A stretch of DNA of 64,000 bases from Sphingomonas glaciei (GCF_023380025.1 NZ_CP097253.1:1116001-1180000); one strand, 5' to 3'; shown: positions 21,457 to 30,385, numbered from the stretch's first letter. Notes: a model not told the origin generated them from the sequence alone. Made by a program: numbers and translations.

Positions 21457-22272
21457 TCAGCCGCGCAATGCGCTCGCGACGAGCTTGTGGAGGCGGCTGT
21501 GGAGGTCGCCGTTGGCGGCGAGATACTCGCGCCGTTCCATCATCCGGTCCTGGCCACGATAGTCGGACACGAAGCCGCCCGCTTCCTTGACCAGAAGCAT
21601 GCCCGCAGCGCTGTCCCACGGATCGAGATCTTCTTCCCAGAAGCCGTCCATCCGCCCGGCCGCGACCCATGCGAAATCGAGGCTGGCGGCGCCGAAGCGG
21701 CGGATTCCGGCGACTTCAGGCGCGATCGCATTGTAGATCTTGGTCCACTGCGCCGCGTCCGACCGCCCGAGATGCGGGATGCCAGTGCCGATCAGGCTTT
21801 CGTCGAGATAGCGGCGGGCCGACACCCGGAGGCGGCGGTCGTGAAGCCAGGCACCACGGCCCTTTTCAGCCCAGAACGTCTCGTCGGTCAGCGGCTGGTA
21901 GACCAGGGCATGAGTGATGTCGGGCTGGCCGTTCGGCTTCTTCTCTTCGACCGCGATCGAGATGGCGAAGTGCGGGATGCCGTGGAGGAAGTTGCTGGTT
22001 CCATCGAGCGGATCGACGATGAACCGCGGCTTGGCCGGGTTGCCCTCGATCGTGCCGCCCTCCTCCAGCAGCATGCCCCAATCGGGACGCGCGGCGCGAA
22101 GTTCGCTGACGATCGTCTCTTCCGACGCCTTGTCAGCCATGGTGACGAAGTCGCCCGGCCCCTTCTTCGAGACCTGCAGCTCGGCCACTTCGCCGAAGTC
22201 GCGACGAAGCTTGGGCGCGGCCTTGCGCGCGGCCTTTTGCATAACGGCGATCAGGCCGGAGTGGGTTGCCAT
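21457..22272 (-). CDS. Inositol monophosphatase family protein (SuhB-like)
   Basis: 271 residues. The metal-binding motifs of the lithium-sensitive phosphatase family are present: LEEGG (about 70), DPLDGTSNFLHG (about 88-99) and the C-terminal DPWDSAAGMLLVKEAGG. The likely substrate is myo-inositol-1-phosphate or a related sugar phosphate; exact specificity cannot be read from sequence. I chose the ATG at 22272 (MATHSGLIAVM). A longer frame begins inside the palindromic repeat upstream and is not credible. Confidence 0.93.
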   Translation of the reverse strand: MATHSGLIAVMQKAARKAAPKLRRDFGEVAELQVSKKGPGDFVTMADKASEETIVSELRAARPDWGMLLEEGGTIEGNPAKPRFIVDPLDGTSNFLHGIPHFAISIAVEEKKPNGQPDITHALVYQPLTDETFWAEKGRGAWLHDRRLRVSARRYLDESLIGTGIPHLGRSDAAQWTKIYNAIAPEVAGIRRFGAASLDFAWVAAGRMDGFWEEDLDPWDSAAGMLLVKEAGGFVSDYRGQDRMMERREYLAANGDLHSRLHKLVASALRG

Positions 22273-22283
22273 ATCTTTTCTCC

Positions 22284-22373
22284 CCCCTCCTGCTTGCGGG
22301 AGGGGACGGGGGTGAATCGGTCGTGCGGGGTGGTCGATGCCCACCCCTGCCCCTCCCGCCAGCGGGAAGGGAA
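22284..22373. repeat. Dispersed palindromic intergenic repeat, copy 1
   Basis: Two GC-rich hairpins flank a middle part. The left is CCCCTCC with GGAGGGG (22284-22305); the right is CCCTCCCGC with GCGGGAAGGG (22351-22371). The right arm is also complementary to the left. The layout and wording match the copy at 30291-30381. It fills the gap between efp and the inositol-phosphatase-like gene. It resembles REP/BIME-type intergenic repeats. Confidence 0.75.
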
Positions 22374-22379
22374 TTGAGG

Positions 22380-22943
22380 TCAGTCCGCGCGGCGGACGTA
22401 GGTCTGTTCGTAAACGTCGACCACGATCTTGGTGCCGGCACCAATGTGCGGCGGGACCATGACGCGGACGCCATTCTCGAGGATCGCGGGCTTGTAGCTC
22501 GACGACGCGGTCTGGCCCTTCACCACGGCATCGGCCTCGACGATGGTGGCTTCGACCGTGTCGGGAAGCTGGACGCTGATCGGGCGCTCGTCATACAGCT
22601 CCATCACCACGTCCATGCCGTCCTGCAGGAAGGCCGCGGCATCGCCCAGCGTGTCGCGCGACAGAGTGATCTGCTCGTAGGTTTCCTTGTCCATGAACAC
22701 CAGGTCTTCGCCCTCGGCGTACAGGTAGGAGAAGTCCTTGGTGTCGAGGCGAACGCGCTCCACCGTCTCGGCGGAACGGAAGCGGACGTTGTTCTTGCGG
22801 CCGTCGATGAGGTTCTTGAGCTCGACCTGCATGTAGGCACCGCCCTTGCCGGGCTGGGTGTGCTGGATCTTCACCGCACGCCAGATGCCCTTCTCATATT
22901 CGATGATATTGCCGGGACGAATTTCGACGCCGCTGATCTTCAT
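22380..22943 (-). CDS. efp: Elongation factor P
   Basis: 187 residues, the standard length. EF-P rescues ribosomes stalled on polyproline. It has the three-barrel architecture. The loop that enters the peptidyl-transferase centre reads TQPGKGGAY, with the lysine that is post-translationally modified in many bacteria (about residue 33). The C-terminal part ([20 protein letters not shown]) is typical. No EpmA or EpmB modification gene is visible nearby. Confidence 0.97.
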   Translation of the reverse strand: MKISGVEIRPGNIIEYEKGIWRAVKIQHTQPGKGGAYMQVELKNLIDGRKNNVRFRSAETVERVRLDTKDFSYLYAEGEDLVFMDKETYEQITLSRDTLGDAAAFLQDGMDVVMELYDERPISVQLPDTVEATIVEADAVVKGQTASSSYKPAILENGVRVMVPPHIGAGTKIVVDVYEQTYVRRAD

Positions 22944-23039
22944 GGATCCGCTGTTCCGCTTCTACAGGTTGAAAGAGCTTGCCGGACCAGGGTCCGACCC
23001 ACGGCAGCGCCACTAGCCGCGATCGCGCCGAACGGCAAG

Positions 23040-23708
23040 CTACCGGGCGGCCGACCGCCTGCTCGCGAGCTGCGGATAGGGGTTAATCGGAGCGCCCTGC
23101 CACCAGCGTTCGCCCGGGCTCATCCGGTAGATGGCATAGTGGAGATGCGGGCCAGACGGGTTGGCGTTGCCACTGATCCCGACCGTGCCGACCGGGTCGC
23201 CGCGACGGATCCGCTGCCCTTCCCTCAGCCCCGGCGCATAGGAATCGAGGTGGGCGTAATAGTGCAGCCACTGGCCGTCGGGGGAACGGACATAGGCAGT
23301 GATCCCGCCGCCGCCGTGCGAATAATAGAGCTTCTCGACCGTTCCCTCGGTCGCCGCGACGACCGGGGTCCCGCGCGGAGCCATGATGTCGATCGCATTG
23401 TGCACCCGGCTGCCTCCGCCGCGGCTGGCGGTGAAGGTATCGGTCAGCTGGTCGAACCCAATGCCGGCGACCGGAATGGCCAGCCCAGAAGCGGAGACGA
23501 TCAGGGGCCCGGCCGGACCGCCCGTCCGCCGCGGTGCGCCGCGGCTGCTGTCGACCCCGACCTTCTCGGCGGATTCGGCGAGGATCGCGACGGCGGCGGA
23601 CGGCGGGTCGGCCGTCCGCGACACGTTGCGCCACCACAGCCAGGCGCCGAATGCCAGCAAGGCGAACACCAGGGAATTGCCGAACAAGCTGAAGCGGCTG
23701 ACCCTCAT
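23040..23708 (-). CDS. M23 (LytM-type) metallopeptidase, membrane-anchored
   Basis: 222 residues. An N-terminal signal anchor (about 8-26) is followed by a linker and a C-terminal LytM domain. Zinc ligands are visible as HNAIDIMAPRG (H...D) and HLHYAIYRM (HxH), so the active site looks complete and the enzyme should cleave peptidoglycan peptides in the periplasm. It starts 6 bp after the stop of the L,D-transpeptidase gene upstream, so the two form an envelope-remodelling pair. Confidence 0.92.
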   Translation of the reverse strand: MRVSRFSLFGNSLVFALLAFGAWLWWRNVSRTADPPSAAVAILAESAEKVGVDSSRGAPRRTGGPAGPLIVSASGLAIPVAGIGFDQLTDTFTASRGGGSRVHNAIDIMAPRGTPVVAATEGTVEKLYYSHGGGGITAYVRSPDGQWLHYYAHLDSYAPGLREGQRIRRGDPVGTVGISGNANPSGPHLHYAIYRMSPGERWWQGAPINPYPQLASRRSAAR

Positions 23709-23714
23709 CTTGGT

Positions 23715-24845
23715 TCAGGCCTGGAAGATCGCCGTGAAGCCCGGCTTCATGATCCGGCTGAGGCGGATCACGTCCCAGTTGGCAAGCCGGATGCAGCCCG
23801 AGCTTTCGGCCCTGCCGATGGTCTCGGGCGAATCGGTGCCGTGAATGCCGTAATGCTCCTTGGTAAGGTCGAGCCAGGCGATTCCGACCGGGCCGTTGGG
23901 CCCGGGCGGAAGCATCTGCTCGGGCTCGTTGGGATCCTTGCCCTTGAGCAGGCGCGGCTGATATTTGAATGGCGGCTCGAAGGCGTAGGTGGTGACCTTC
24001 CAGCGCCCGATCGGCAGCGGATATTGCGACGAGCCCATAGTTACCGGGAACTGGGCGACCAGCTTGCCGGGGTCGTCGTCAAGCTTGGGCGCCGGTCCGG
24101 GATTCGAGTTGGTGCTGAACTCGCCCTTCGGCACTTCCCCCTCATAAACCCGCATCACCCCTTCCGACTTGTCGACGACGATGAAGTCGCCCTTGGGCTG
24201 AGTGGCGTCGACGTTGAAGAAGTTGAGCAGCCGCCCCTGCTTCTCGTCAATCGCCCCGGCATAGTCGCGCGACGCAGGGAGGACGTTGGGAAGCCGAAGC
24301 ACGGCGCCCGGCCCGATCGGCTTGTCGGGACCATTAAGAGCCACGATCGTCTGCGGCGTGGTGTGGAAACGCTCGGAAAGCTGCTCGAGCGAATTGCGGT
24401 AGTGAAGTCCGTCGAGCTTGGCCTGGTCGGCGGCGTCCTTGGGGAACGGGAAGACGAACGGCCCGCGCAGATCGTTGTCGCCAAGCCGAAGCATCCGCGT
24501 CGATGGGCGGCTAAGCTGCAGCAGCGCTTGGCGCGTGGCGCCGTCGAGCTCGCCCGTGACCGGGAGGTTGCGGCTTTGCTGGAAGCCCTTGACCGCCTGG
24601 GCGAAGACCATGCCCTTCTTGCCGTCGATTACCCCGCTCGGGAATCCGGCGGCGTCCAGCAGCACCTGGGCATGGAAGATCGTACCGTCGATCGGGGAGC
24701 CCGGTGTGCCCGGCGCGACCCACGGCCGGGCGGCTGTCTGAGCATTGGCTGGAGCGGCCGAATTGCCGGCCGGTTGCTGCGCCAGGGCGTGGCCGGCGAC
24801 AGCAAGCCCGGCGCTCGCAGCAAGAAGAAGAACGACCTTACGCAT
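23715..24845 (-). CDS. Exported L,D-transpeptidase (YkuD family) with peptidoglycan-binding domain
   Basis: 376 residues. A signal peptide (cleavage after AHALAQ, about residue 22) is followed by a peptidoglycan-binding-like helical segment (about 65-100) and the YkuD domain (about 195-375). The catalytic motif HGTDSPETIGRAESSGCIRL contains the HGT start and SSGCIRL cysteine. The enzyme makes 3-3 cross-links in peptidoglycan or attaches proteins to it. It is the first gene of a two-gene unit with the M23 peptidase, divergent from the HAD gene. Confidence 0.93.
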   Translation of the reverse strand: MRKVVLLLAASAGLAVAGHALAQQPAGNSAAPANAQTAARPWVAPGTPGSPIDGTIFHAQVLLDAAGFPSGVIDGKKGMVFAQAVKGFQQSRNLPVTGELDGATRQALLQLSRPSTRMLRLGDNDLRGPFVFPFPKDAADQAKLDGLHYRNSLEQLSERFHTTPQTIVALNGPDKPIGPGAVLRLPNVLPASRDYAGAIDEKQGRLLNFFNVDATQPKGDFIVVDKSEGVMRVYEGEVPKGEFSTNSNPGPAPKLDDDPGKLVAQFPVTMGSSQYPLPIGRWKVTTYAFEPPFKYQPRLLKGKDPNEPEQMLPPGPNGPVGIAWLDLTKEHYGIHGTDSPETIGRAESSGCIRLANWDVIRLSRIMKPGFTAIFQA

Positions 24846-24949
24846 GGAACTGGCACCTCGATGACCAATAGGGTTGCAGCCCGAAACGACCGACGGACGG
24901 CTTCTTTCCCACCTCGGGCGGAAACGCTGGTCTCCTGCCTCGTTGGGCG

Positions 24950-25624
24950 ATGATGCTCCAGGCCATTCTCTTCGATGTCGACGGCACCCTTGTCGACAGC
25001 AACCAGTTCCATGTGCTCGCCTGGGCGGAGGCGTTCCATGCGGCGGGACATGATCTCCGCCTGGCCGATATTCACGCGCAGATCGGCAAGGGTGCGGACA
25101 ACTTCGTGCCCGCCCTGCTGCCGGACGTCAGCGAAGCGGAAGCGAAGGAGCTGGGCGAGGCGCACAAGGCGCTGTTCGCCCGGCACTATTCGCACCGGCT
25201 CAAACCCTTTCCCCGTGCGCGCGAAATGCTCCGGCGATGCCGCGACGCGGGGCTCAAGGTGATGCTCGCCACTTCGGCGAGCGGGCGCGAGCTGGAGCGG
25301 AACCTAGACGTGCTGGACGCGCGCGGGATCGTCGACGGCTGGACCAGCGCCGACGACGTCGGTCACTCGAAACCCTCTCCGGACCTGTTCAAAGCTGCGG
25401 CCCGCAAGGCCGGTGTCCGGCCGGAAGAGAGCCTGGTGGTGGGCGATACGCCTTACGACATCGACGCGGCGACGGCGGCGGGGATCCGAACCGTCGCGGT
25501 CCGTTCCGGGCTGTTCGACGACGAAGTGCTGGCGGGCGCGATCGCCATCTATGACAATGTCGCCGACCTGCTTGCGCGGTTCGACGACAGCCCGCTCAGC
25601 GGCCGCTCAGCCACCGGCGACTAG
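24950..25624 (+). CDS. HAD family hydrolase (phosphatase/phosphoglucomutase-like)
   Basis: 224 residues with all four HAD motifs: DVDGTLVDS at the N-terminus, ATSASG (about 104), the lysine in HSKPSPD (about 139) and VGDTPYDIDAA (about 163). A helical cap of subclass I lies between motifs I and II. Candidate activities are phosphoglycolate phosphatase or beta-phosphoglucomutase-like; the sequence does not decide. Two ATGs are adjacent (24950 and 24953) and either could be the start. Confidence 0.9.
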   Translation: MMLQAILFDVDGTLVDSNQFHVLAWAEAFHAAGHDLRLADIHAQIGKGADNFVPALLPDVSEAEAKELGEAHKALFARHYSHRLKPFPRAREMLRRCRDAGLKVMLATSASGRELERNLDVLDARGIVDGWTSADDVGHSKPSPDLFKAAARKAGVRPEESLVVGDTPYDIDAATAAGIRTVAVRSGLFDDEVLAGAIAIYDNVADLLARFDDSPLSGRSATGD

Positions 25625-25635
25625 GTCGCCCGGCC

Positions 25636-26325
25636 TTAGGGGCTCCGCTTGAGCAGGGGCTGGAAGGCCGCGACGACCTGCGCCGGGTCTGGCTCGTTCC
25701 ACACGGCTCCGCAGACCGCGAGGAAGTCGGCGCCCGCCTCGACCAGCGGCCGGCCGTTGGCCGGGGTGATTCCGCCAATCGCCACGCAGGGTAGTTCGAA
25801 CAGGGTGCCCCACCAGCCGAGGATGCCCAGTTCGGGGACGTGGCTGACCTGTTTGGTAGCGGTCGGGTAGAACGCCCCGAAGGCGACATAGTCCGCGCCT
25901 TTCTCGCCCGCTTCCATCGCCAGGTGGCGGCTGTCGTGGCAGGTGACGCCGATCTGCGCCATCGGCCCCAGCAGGGCGCGGGCTTCGCGCGGATCGCCGT
26001 CCTTCTGCCCGAGGTGAACGCCGTCCGCGCCCAGCCGCTTAGCGAGGCCCATGTCGTCGTTGACGATGAACGCCAGCTCATGGTCGGCGCAGATGCGCTG
26101 CAGCGGCTCGGCCGCCTTGGCCAGCGCATGCTGGTCGAGGCCCTTCACCCGAAACTGGAAGGCCGCCACCCCGCCCCCGCCGAGTGCCGCGCGCAGGCGG
26201 TCGGGGAAGTCGCCTTCCACCTCCTGCGGGCTGATCAGGTACAGCGAAGCGTCGCCGCGGGATTCTCCGTGGAAGCGCTCGGCGAAGCCTTCCACCGTCA
26301 GTTCGTCGTCTTCATGTTCAATCAT
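25636..26325 (-). CDS. thiE: Thiamine phosphate synthase
   Basis: 229 residues. ThiE joins HMP-pyrophosphate and thiazole phosphate to give thiamine monophosphate. TIM-barrel motifs are FIVNDDMGLAKRLGADGVHLGQ (about 86-108), GAFYPTATK (about 149) and AIGGI (about 182). There is an N-terminal extension of about 25 residues before the barrel. It starts 9 bp after the stop of the upstream membrane protein gene, so it appears to be the second gene of that unit. No other thi gene is in the window. Confidence 0.9.
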   Translation of the reverse strand: MIEHEDDELTVEGFAERFHGESRGDASLYLISPQEVEGDFPDRLRAALGGGGVAAFQFRVKGLDQHALAKAAEPLQRICADHELAFIVNDDMGLAKRLGADGVHLGQKDGDPREARALLGPMAQIGVTCHDSRHLAMEAGEKGADYVAFGAFYPTATKQVSHVPELGILGWWGTLFELPCVAIGGITPANGRPLVEAGADFLAVCGAVWNEPDPAQVVAAFQPLLKRSP

Positions 26326-26334
26326 CGCGCCGCC

Positions 26335-26865
26335 CTAGCGGACCGCGCGGCGGTCTCCAACGGCTGCGCTCCAGAACAGCGCGGCGGCGATCAGCCACAG
26401 GAAGGCGAAGAAGGAGCTGAACCGTGCGCCGCGCATATCGACGCCCATTCCGCCGAGTGCGAGGCCGAGTTGCACGGCGGCTGCCGCAGCCATGATGATG
26501 GCGGTCCGGCGCGGATCGAACCGCACGGCGGCCGCGGCGATGAACGCCAGCACCGGCACGCCCATGAAAAACAGGTTGTAGGGATTGTCCTCCGATCCGA
26601 TCATCCCGACCGCCAGATTGGCCCAGACCGTCATGAACGCGGTCAGCACCGCCACTACGGCGCCCAGGCGGAAGGCATTGCTTCCCGAACGCCGCACCAG
26701 GAACTCAATCCCAAGCCCGACACTGCCGAGCATGATCCCCATGATGACGAAATCGGAGGCGGTCCAGGGAAAGCGAAAAATGGCCGGTAGCGAGAGCAGG
26801 GTCGCGAGCGTCCCCCACATGGCGAGGCGCCACAGGGCGGATCGTCCGCCGGTCGATCGGGTCAT
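26335..26865 (-). CDS. Five- or six-helix membrane protein of unknown function
   Basis: 176 residues, mostly hydrophobic segments separated by short charged loops (helices near 12-28, 34-52, 67-87, 95-115, 120-140 and 148-168). I do not recognise a family. I chose the ATG at 26865 (MTRSTGG), which has AGGAG eight bases upstream; the longer frame would run into the divergent regulator's promoter. It is divergently transcribed from the winged-helix/membrane regulator at 26960 and followed closely by thiE. Confidence 0.75.
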   Translation of the reverse strand: MTRSTGGRSALWRLAMWGTLATLLSLPAIFRFPWTASDFVIMGIMLGSVGLGIEFLVRRSGSNAFRLGAVVAVLTAFMTVWANLAVGMIGSEDNPYNLFFMGVPVLAFIAAAAVRFDPRRTAIIMAAAAAVQLGLALGGMGVDMRGARFSSFFAFLWLIAAALFWSAAVGDRRAVR

Positions 26866-26959
26866 CCTTGTCACTCCTGGAAAGCGGTTGCGATGCTTGT
26901 CTCCTGCCCCACCCTTCTGCTCAAAGGCATGACGAAGGGGTGAGCATTTGCTGAGCGGG

Positions 26960-28171
26960 ATGAGCAATGAAGTGCTGGAGTTCGAGGGCTTCACGCTGGA
27001 GCCCGCCGAGCGCCGCCTGACCCGCGACGGGGCGCCGGTGGAGATCAGCGGCCGCTACCTCGATGCGCTGCTGCTTCTGGCCGGTCGCCCGGGTGAACTC
27101 ATCACCAAGGACCGCTTCATGGGCGAGGTCTGGCGCGGGGTGCCGGTGACCGATGAGGCGCTGACCCAATGCATCCGCAACCTGCGCAAGGCGCTGGGCG
27201 ACCAGGCCGGCCGCCCGCGCTTCATCGAGACGGTGCCGCGGCATGGGTATCGGTTCGTCGCGGAGGTCCGGGTGCGGGGTGCGGCATCTGAGGCGGACGC
27301 TATCGGTGATGCGGCGTGGCAAAGCGGTCCGGCAATGAGGGCCGAAGCGACAGTTGCAGGCTTTACTTCGGCAGCGTCACCTGACGGGGAAATCCCCGTC
27401 CTCCATGGTGCTGCCCCCATCCCGAACACACGAACCGACCGCCCGAACAATTTGAAACCTGATTCATCTTTCAAGTCCCAGTCAGCTCGTTCGCAGTTCT
27501 TGCTGATTGCGGCGGCGGGGCTGGTTGGCGGGGCGGGTTCGGGGCTGGTCGGCGGGATCGGTTATGGGCTGATTGCGGCGACGGAGCCGCCGGCCGGGAC
27601 CGGGGCGATTTCGATCCTGCTCGTCATGACCTGCCTGTGCGTGCTGATCGGCCTGATCGGCGGGCTCGGCGTGGGCGGCGGGAGTGCGCTTGGGCGGCTG
27701 GTCGCCCGCGGACGGCTGTTTCCGCTTATGGCGGGCGGGGCGTTCGGGGGACTGGCGGTCGGGGCGCTGGGCCGGCTGATCGGGCTCGACGCCTTCTCGC
27801 TGCTGATCGGCAGCCGTCCGCTGGCGATCACGGGTGGCAGCGAGGGACTGATCATCGGCGCGATCGCGGGGGCCGCGCTGTGGCTGGCCGAGCGCGATGG
27901 CGACACGCCGCCCGCGACCACCGCGGGCAAGGGAGCGCTGCTCGGCGCGATCGCCGGACTGCTGATGACGCTGGGCGGCGGCAAGATGATGGCGGGCAGC
28001 CTCGCCGGCCTTGCCGCGGTGCATCCCGACGCCCCGCTCGGACGCCTGCTGACCGAACTGACGCCCCCGCTCCTGCTGGCGGCCGGAGCGGCGGAGGGGG
28101 CGATCTTCATCGCCGCCCTCACGCTCTCCTACGCGCTGGTGCTGCGGAGCCGGAGCGCTCCCGGCCTGTAG
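26960..28171 (+). CDS. Winged-helix transcriptional regulator fused to a glycine-rich membrane domain
   Basis: 403 residues from the ATG at 26960, which has a GAGCGGG ribosome site just upstream. Residues 3-100 or so form an OmpR/CadC-type winged-helix DNA-binding domain (Trans_reg_C), with the recognition region around TDEALTQCIRNLRKALGD and the wing FIETVPRHGYRFVAEV. A linker of about 70 residues follows. The rest (about 170-400) is a set of hydrophobic, strongly Gly/Ala-rich segments, probably six or more helices, instead of the usual periplasmic sensor. This makes it a membrane-integrated one-component regulator. The divergent membrane protein gene is the obvious candidate target. Confidence 0.85.
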   Translation: MSNEVLEFEGFTLEPAERRLTRDGAPVEISGRYLDALLLLAGRPGELITKDRFMGEVWRGVPVTDEALTQCIRNLRKALGDQAGRPRFIETVPRHGYRFVAEVRVRGAASEADAIGDAAWQSGPAMRAEATVAGFTSAASPDGEIPVLHGAAPIPNTRTDRPNNLKPDSSFKSQSARSQFLLIAAAGLVGGAGSGLVGGIGYGLIAATEPPAGTGAISILLVMTCLCVLIGLIGGLGVGGGSALGRLVARGRLFPLMAGGAFGGLAVGALGRLIGLDAFSLLIGSRPLAITGGSEGLIIGAIAGAALWLAERDGDTPPATTAGKGALLGAIAGLLMTLGGGKMMAGSLAGLAAVHPDAPLGRLLTELTPPLLLAAGAAEGAIFIAALTLSYALVLRSRSAPGL

Positions 28172-28173
28172 GT

Positions 28174-29061
28174 TCAGGCCACCGAAGCGGCGTGGATCTC
28201 GTCGATCGCGGTGCCGAGCGTCTTGTCGAACTCCTCGTCCGACTGCCCGTGGCGAAGGTCGCTCAGCAGCGCGCGGCTGAAGCTGGCGATCATCCCGGGG
28301 TTGCGGGCGAGCTGCTCGCAGGCGTCGGCACGGCTGAAGCCGCCCGACAGTGCAACGACGCGAAGCACGCGGGGATGCTCGGTGAGCGGCTGGAACAGGC
28401 CGGCCTCGGCCGGGATCGAGAGCTTGAGCATGACCTGCTCGCTCTCCGGCAAGCGGTCGAGATGACGGAGGATTTCATCGCGCAGGATCGCGTCGGAGGC
28501 AGCGCGGTCGGTGCTCTTAATGTTGACCTCGGGCTCGATGATCGGGACCAGGCCGTGGCGCAGGACCTGGATCGCCAGCTCGAATTGCTGGCCGACGACG
28601 GCGGAGATGCCTGCTTCGTTGGCCTGATTGACAACCGAGCGTTCCTTGGTGCCGAACACGCCGAGGCCCTTGGCGCGGGTCAGCAGTTCGTCGAGGCCTG
28701 AGATCGGCTTCATCAACTGGACGCCGTCGCGCTCGTCCTCGAGACCCTTGTCGATCTTGATGAACGGCACGATCCCGCGCTCGATCAGCGCGGCCGGGGT
28801 CGGACGCCCATCGACCTCGCCGTCCATGGTCTTTTCGAACAAGATGGCGCCGATCACCTTTTCGCCCGAAAAACAGGGCGAGGTGATGATCCGGCTGCGC
28901 ATCTGGTGAATGAGGCCGAACATTTCCTCGTCGCCCGAGTAAGCGTCTTCCTCGACGCCGTAGCCCTTGAGCGCCTTGGGGGTCGAGCCACCCGACTGGT
29001 CGAGCGCCGCAATGAAGCCCTGGCCAGCGGCGATCTTGTCACGCATGTCATTGAACTGCAT
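28174..29061 (-). CDS. fda: Fructose-bisphosphate aldolase class I
   Basis: 295 residues, the length of the bacterial class I (Schiff-base) aldolases. The N-terminal AALDQSGGSTPKAL segment, the IERGIVPFIKIDKGLE region with its lysines, and the Glu-containing VPIIEPEVNIKS strand match the family. It interconverts fructose-1,6-bisphosphate with dihydroxyacetone phosphate and glyceraldehyde-3-phosphate. It is last in a tkt-gap-pgk-fda cluster, 3 bp after pgk. Confidence 0.94.
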   Translation of the reverse strand: MQFNDMRDKIAAGQGFIAALDQSGGSTPKALKGYGVEEDAYSGDEEMFGLIHQMRSRIITSPCFSGEKVIGAILFEKTMDGEVDGRPTPAALIERGIVPFIKIDKGLEDERDGVQLMKPISGLDELLTRAKGLGVFGTKERSVVNQANEAGISAVVGQQFELAIQVLRHGLVPIIEPEVNIKSTDRAASDAILRDEILRHLDRLPESEQVMLKLSIPAEAGLFQPLTEHPRVLRVVALSGGFSRADACEQLARNPGMIASFSRALLSDLRHGQSDEEFDKTLGTAIDEIHAASVA

Positions 29062-29064
29062 CTT

Positions 29065-30276
29065 TTATCCTCTTGGCTGCAGGAGCGCGGAGACGCCCGG
29101 AAGGTCGCGTCCTTCCATCCATTCCAGGAATGCCCCCCCGGCGGTTGAAACAAAGGTGAAGTCGGCGGCCACCCCGGCATGGTTGAGCGCGGCGACCGTG
29201 TCCCCGCCTCCCGCGACCGACACCAGGCTGCCGTCGGTGGTCAGCGCTGCGGCGATCCGGGCGAGCGCGACGGTGGCGGTGTCGAACGGCGGCGTCTCGA
29301 ACGCGCCGAGCGGACCGTTCCAGACCAGGGTCCGGCAGGTCTTGAGCGCATCGCCGAGCGACTCGACCGCCGACGGGCCGACGTCGAGGATCATCTCGTC
29401 CGAGGCGACCTCGTGCACGTTGACGGTGCGCAAGGACGGCGGATTGGCGGCGAATTCCTTGGCGACCACCACGTCATACGGCAGGTGGACAGTGCAATTC
29501 GCCTTGTCGGCGGCGTCGAGGATCGCCTCGGCCTGGCCGGTCAGCTCATGCTCGCACAAAGACTTGCCGACATTCACGCCTCGCGCGGCAAGGAAGGTGT
29601 TGGCCATGCCGCCGCCGATGATCAGGTGATCGACCTTGCCGACGAGGTGAAGCAGGACGGCGAGCTTCGTCGAGACCTTGGCCCCCCCGACCACCGCCGC
29701 CACCGGCCTCTCGGGCGAGCCGAGCGCGGCCTGCAGGGCTTTCAGTTCGGCTTCCATCGCCCGACCGGCAAAGCTGGACAGCAGGTGGGCCACACCCTCG
29801 GTCGAGCTGTGCGCGCGGTGCGCGGCGGAGAAAGCGTCGTTGACGTAATAGTCGCCGAGCGCCGCGATCCCGCGGCTGAGTTCGGGGTCGTTCTTTTCCT
29901 CGCCGGCGTGAAAGCGGGTATTCTCCAGCACCGCGATCGAGCCCGCGGTCATCGTCGAAATCGCCCGCGCCGCATGCTCGCCCTGGCAATCCTCGACGAA
30001 GCGGACCGAGCGGCCGGTGAGGTCGGTCAGCGGTTTGACCAAGAGGGCGGTCGACATGTCGGGCCGCGACTGGCCCTTGGGCCGGCCGAAATGGCTGAGC
30101 AGCAGCACGATCGACCCGCGGTCCGACAGTTCGAGGATCGTCGGCAGCGCGGACTTGAGGCGCGTCGCATCCGACACCGCCCCGTCCTGCATCGGCACGT
30201 TGAGGTCGACGCGGACGAGCACGCGCTTGCCCGTCAGGTCGGCCGGGAGGTCGTCGAGGGTGTGGAAATCGGGCAA
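29065..30276 (-). CDS. pgk: Phosphoglycerate kinase
   Basis: About 403 residues. It makes ATP from 1,3-bisphosphoglycerate. The substrate-binding [19 protein letters not shown] and the nucleotide-side [10 protein letters not shown] and GGGDTVAAL motifs are all intact. There is no ATG at the start. Two TTG codons are possible: 30288 and 30276. I prefer 30276 because a GGAG box sits six bases upstream and the protein then begins MPDFHTLDD like other family members. It follows gap across a palindromic repeat. Confidence 0.95.
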   Translation of the reverse strand: MPDFHTLDDLPADLTGKRVLVRVDLNVPMQDGAVSDATRLKSALPTILELSDRGSIVLLLSHFGRPKGQSRPDMSTALLVKPLTDLTGRSVRFVEDCQGEHAARAISTMTAGSIAVLENTRFHAGEEKNDPELSRGIAALGDYYVNDAFSAAHRAHSSTEGVAHLLSSFAGRAMEAELKALQAALGSPERPVAAVVGGAKVSTKLAVLLHLVGKVDHLIIGGGMANTFLAARGVNVGKSLCEHELTGQAEAILDAADKANCTVHLPYDVVVAKEFAANPPSLRTVNVHEVASDEMILDVGPSAVESLGDALKTCRTLVWNGPLGAFETPPFDTATVALARIAAALTTDGSLVSVAGGGDTVAALNHAGVAADFTFVSTAGGAFLEWMEGRDLPGVSALLQPRG

Positions 30277-30290
30277 GTGGCGCTCCAATT

Positions 30291-30381
30291 CCTCTCCCGC
30301 TTGCGGGAGGGGTCAGGGGTGGGTGTGACCGGCAGGGGCTCGAAGGCCCACCCCCGGCCCCTCCCGCGAGCGGGAGGGGAG
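30291..30381. repeat. Dispersed palindromic intergenic repeat, copy 2
   Basis: Same layout as the copy at 22284-22373. The left hairpin (TCCCGC with GCGGGA) starts near 30294. The right hairpin is a perfect 10 bp stem CCCCTCCCGC / GCGGGAGGGG with a two-base loop (30358-30379). The middle again carries GGGGTGGG and CCCACCCC arms that can pair. It separates gap from pgk and would form strong secondary structure in their shared transcript, possibly stabilising the gap mRNA or attenuating pgk. Confidence 0.8.
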
Positions 30382-30385
30382 AAGA

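Noticed and set aside
22266..24953. Very long open frame (about 895 codons) on the plus strand
   Set aside because: It runs antisense to efp, the M23 peptidase and the L,D-transpeptidase, all with clear motifs. Its translation is Arg/Gly/Asp-rich with no domain, the usual by-product of high GC content.
26326..26400. TPP riboswitch in front of thiE
   Set aside because: thiE starts 9 bp after the preceding gene, leaving no leader, and no thi-box sequence is visible upstream of the unit.
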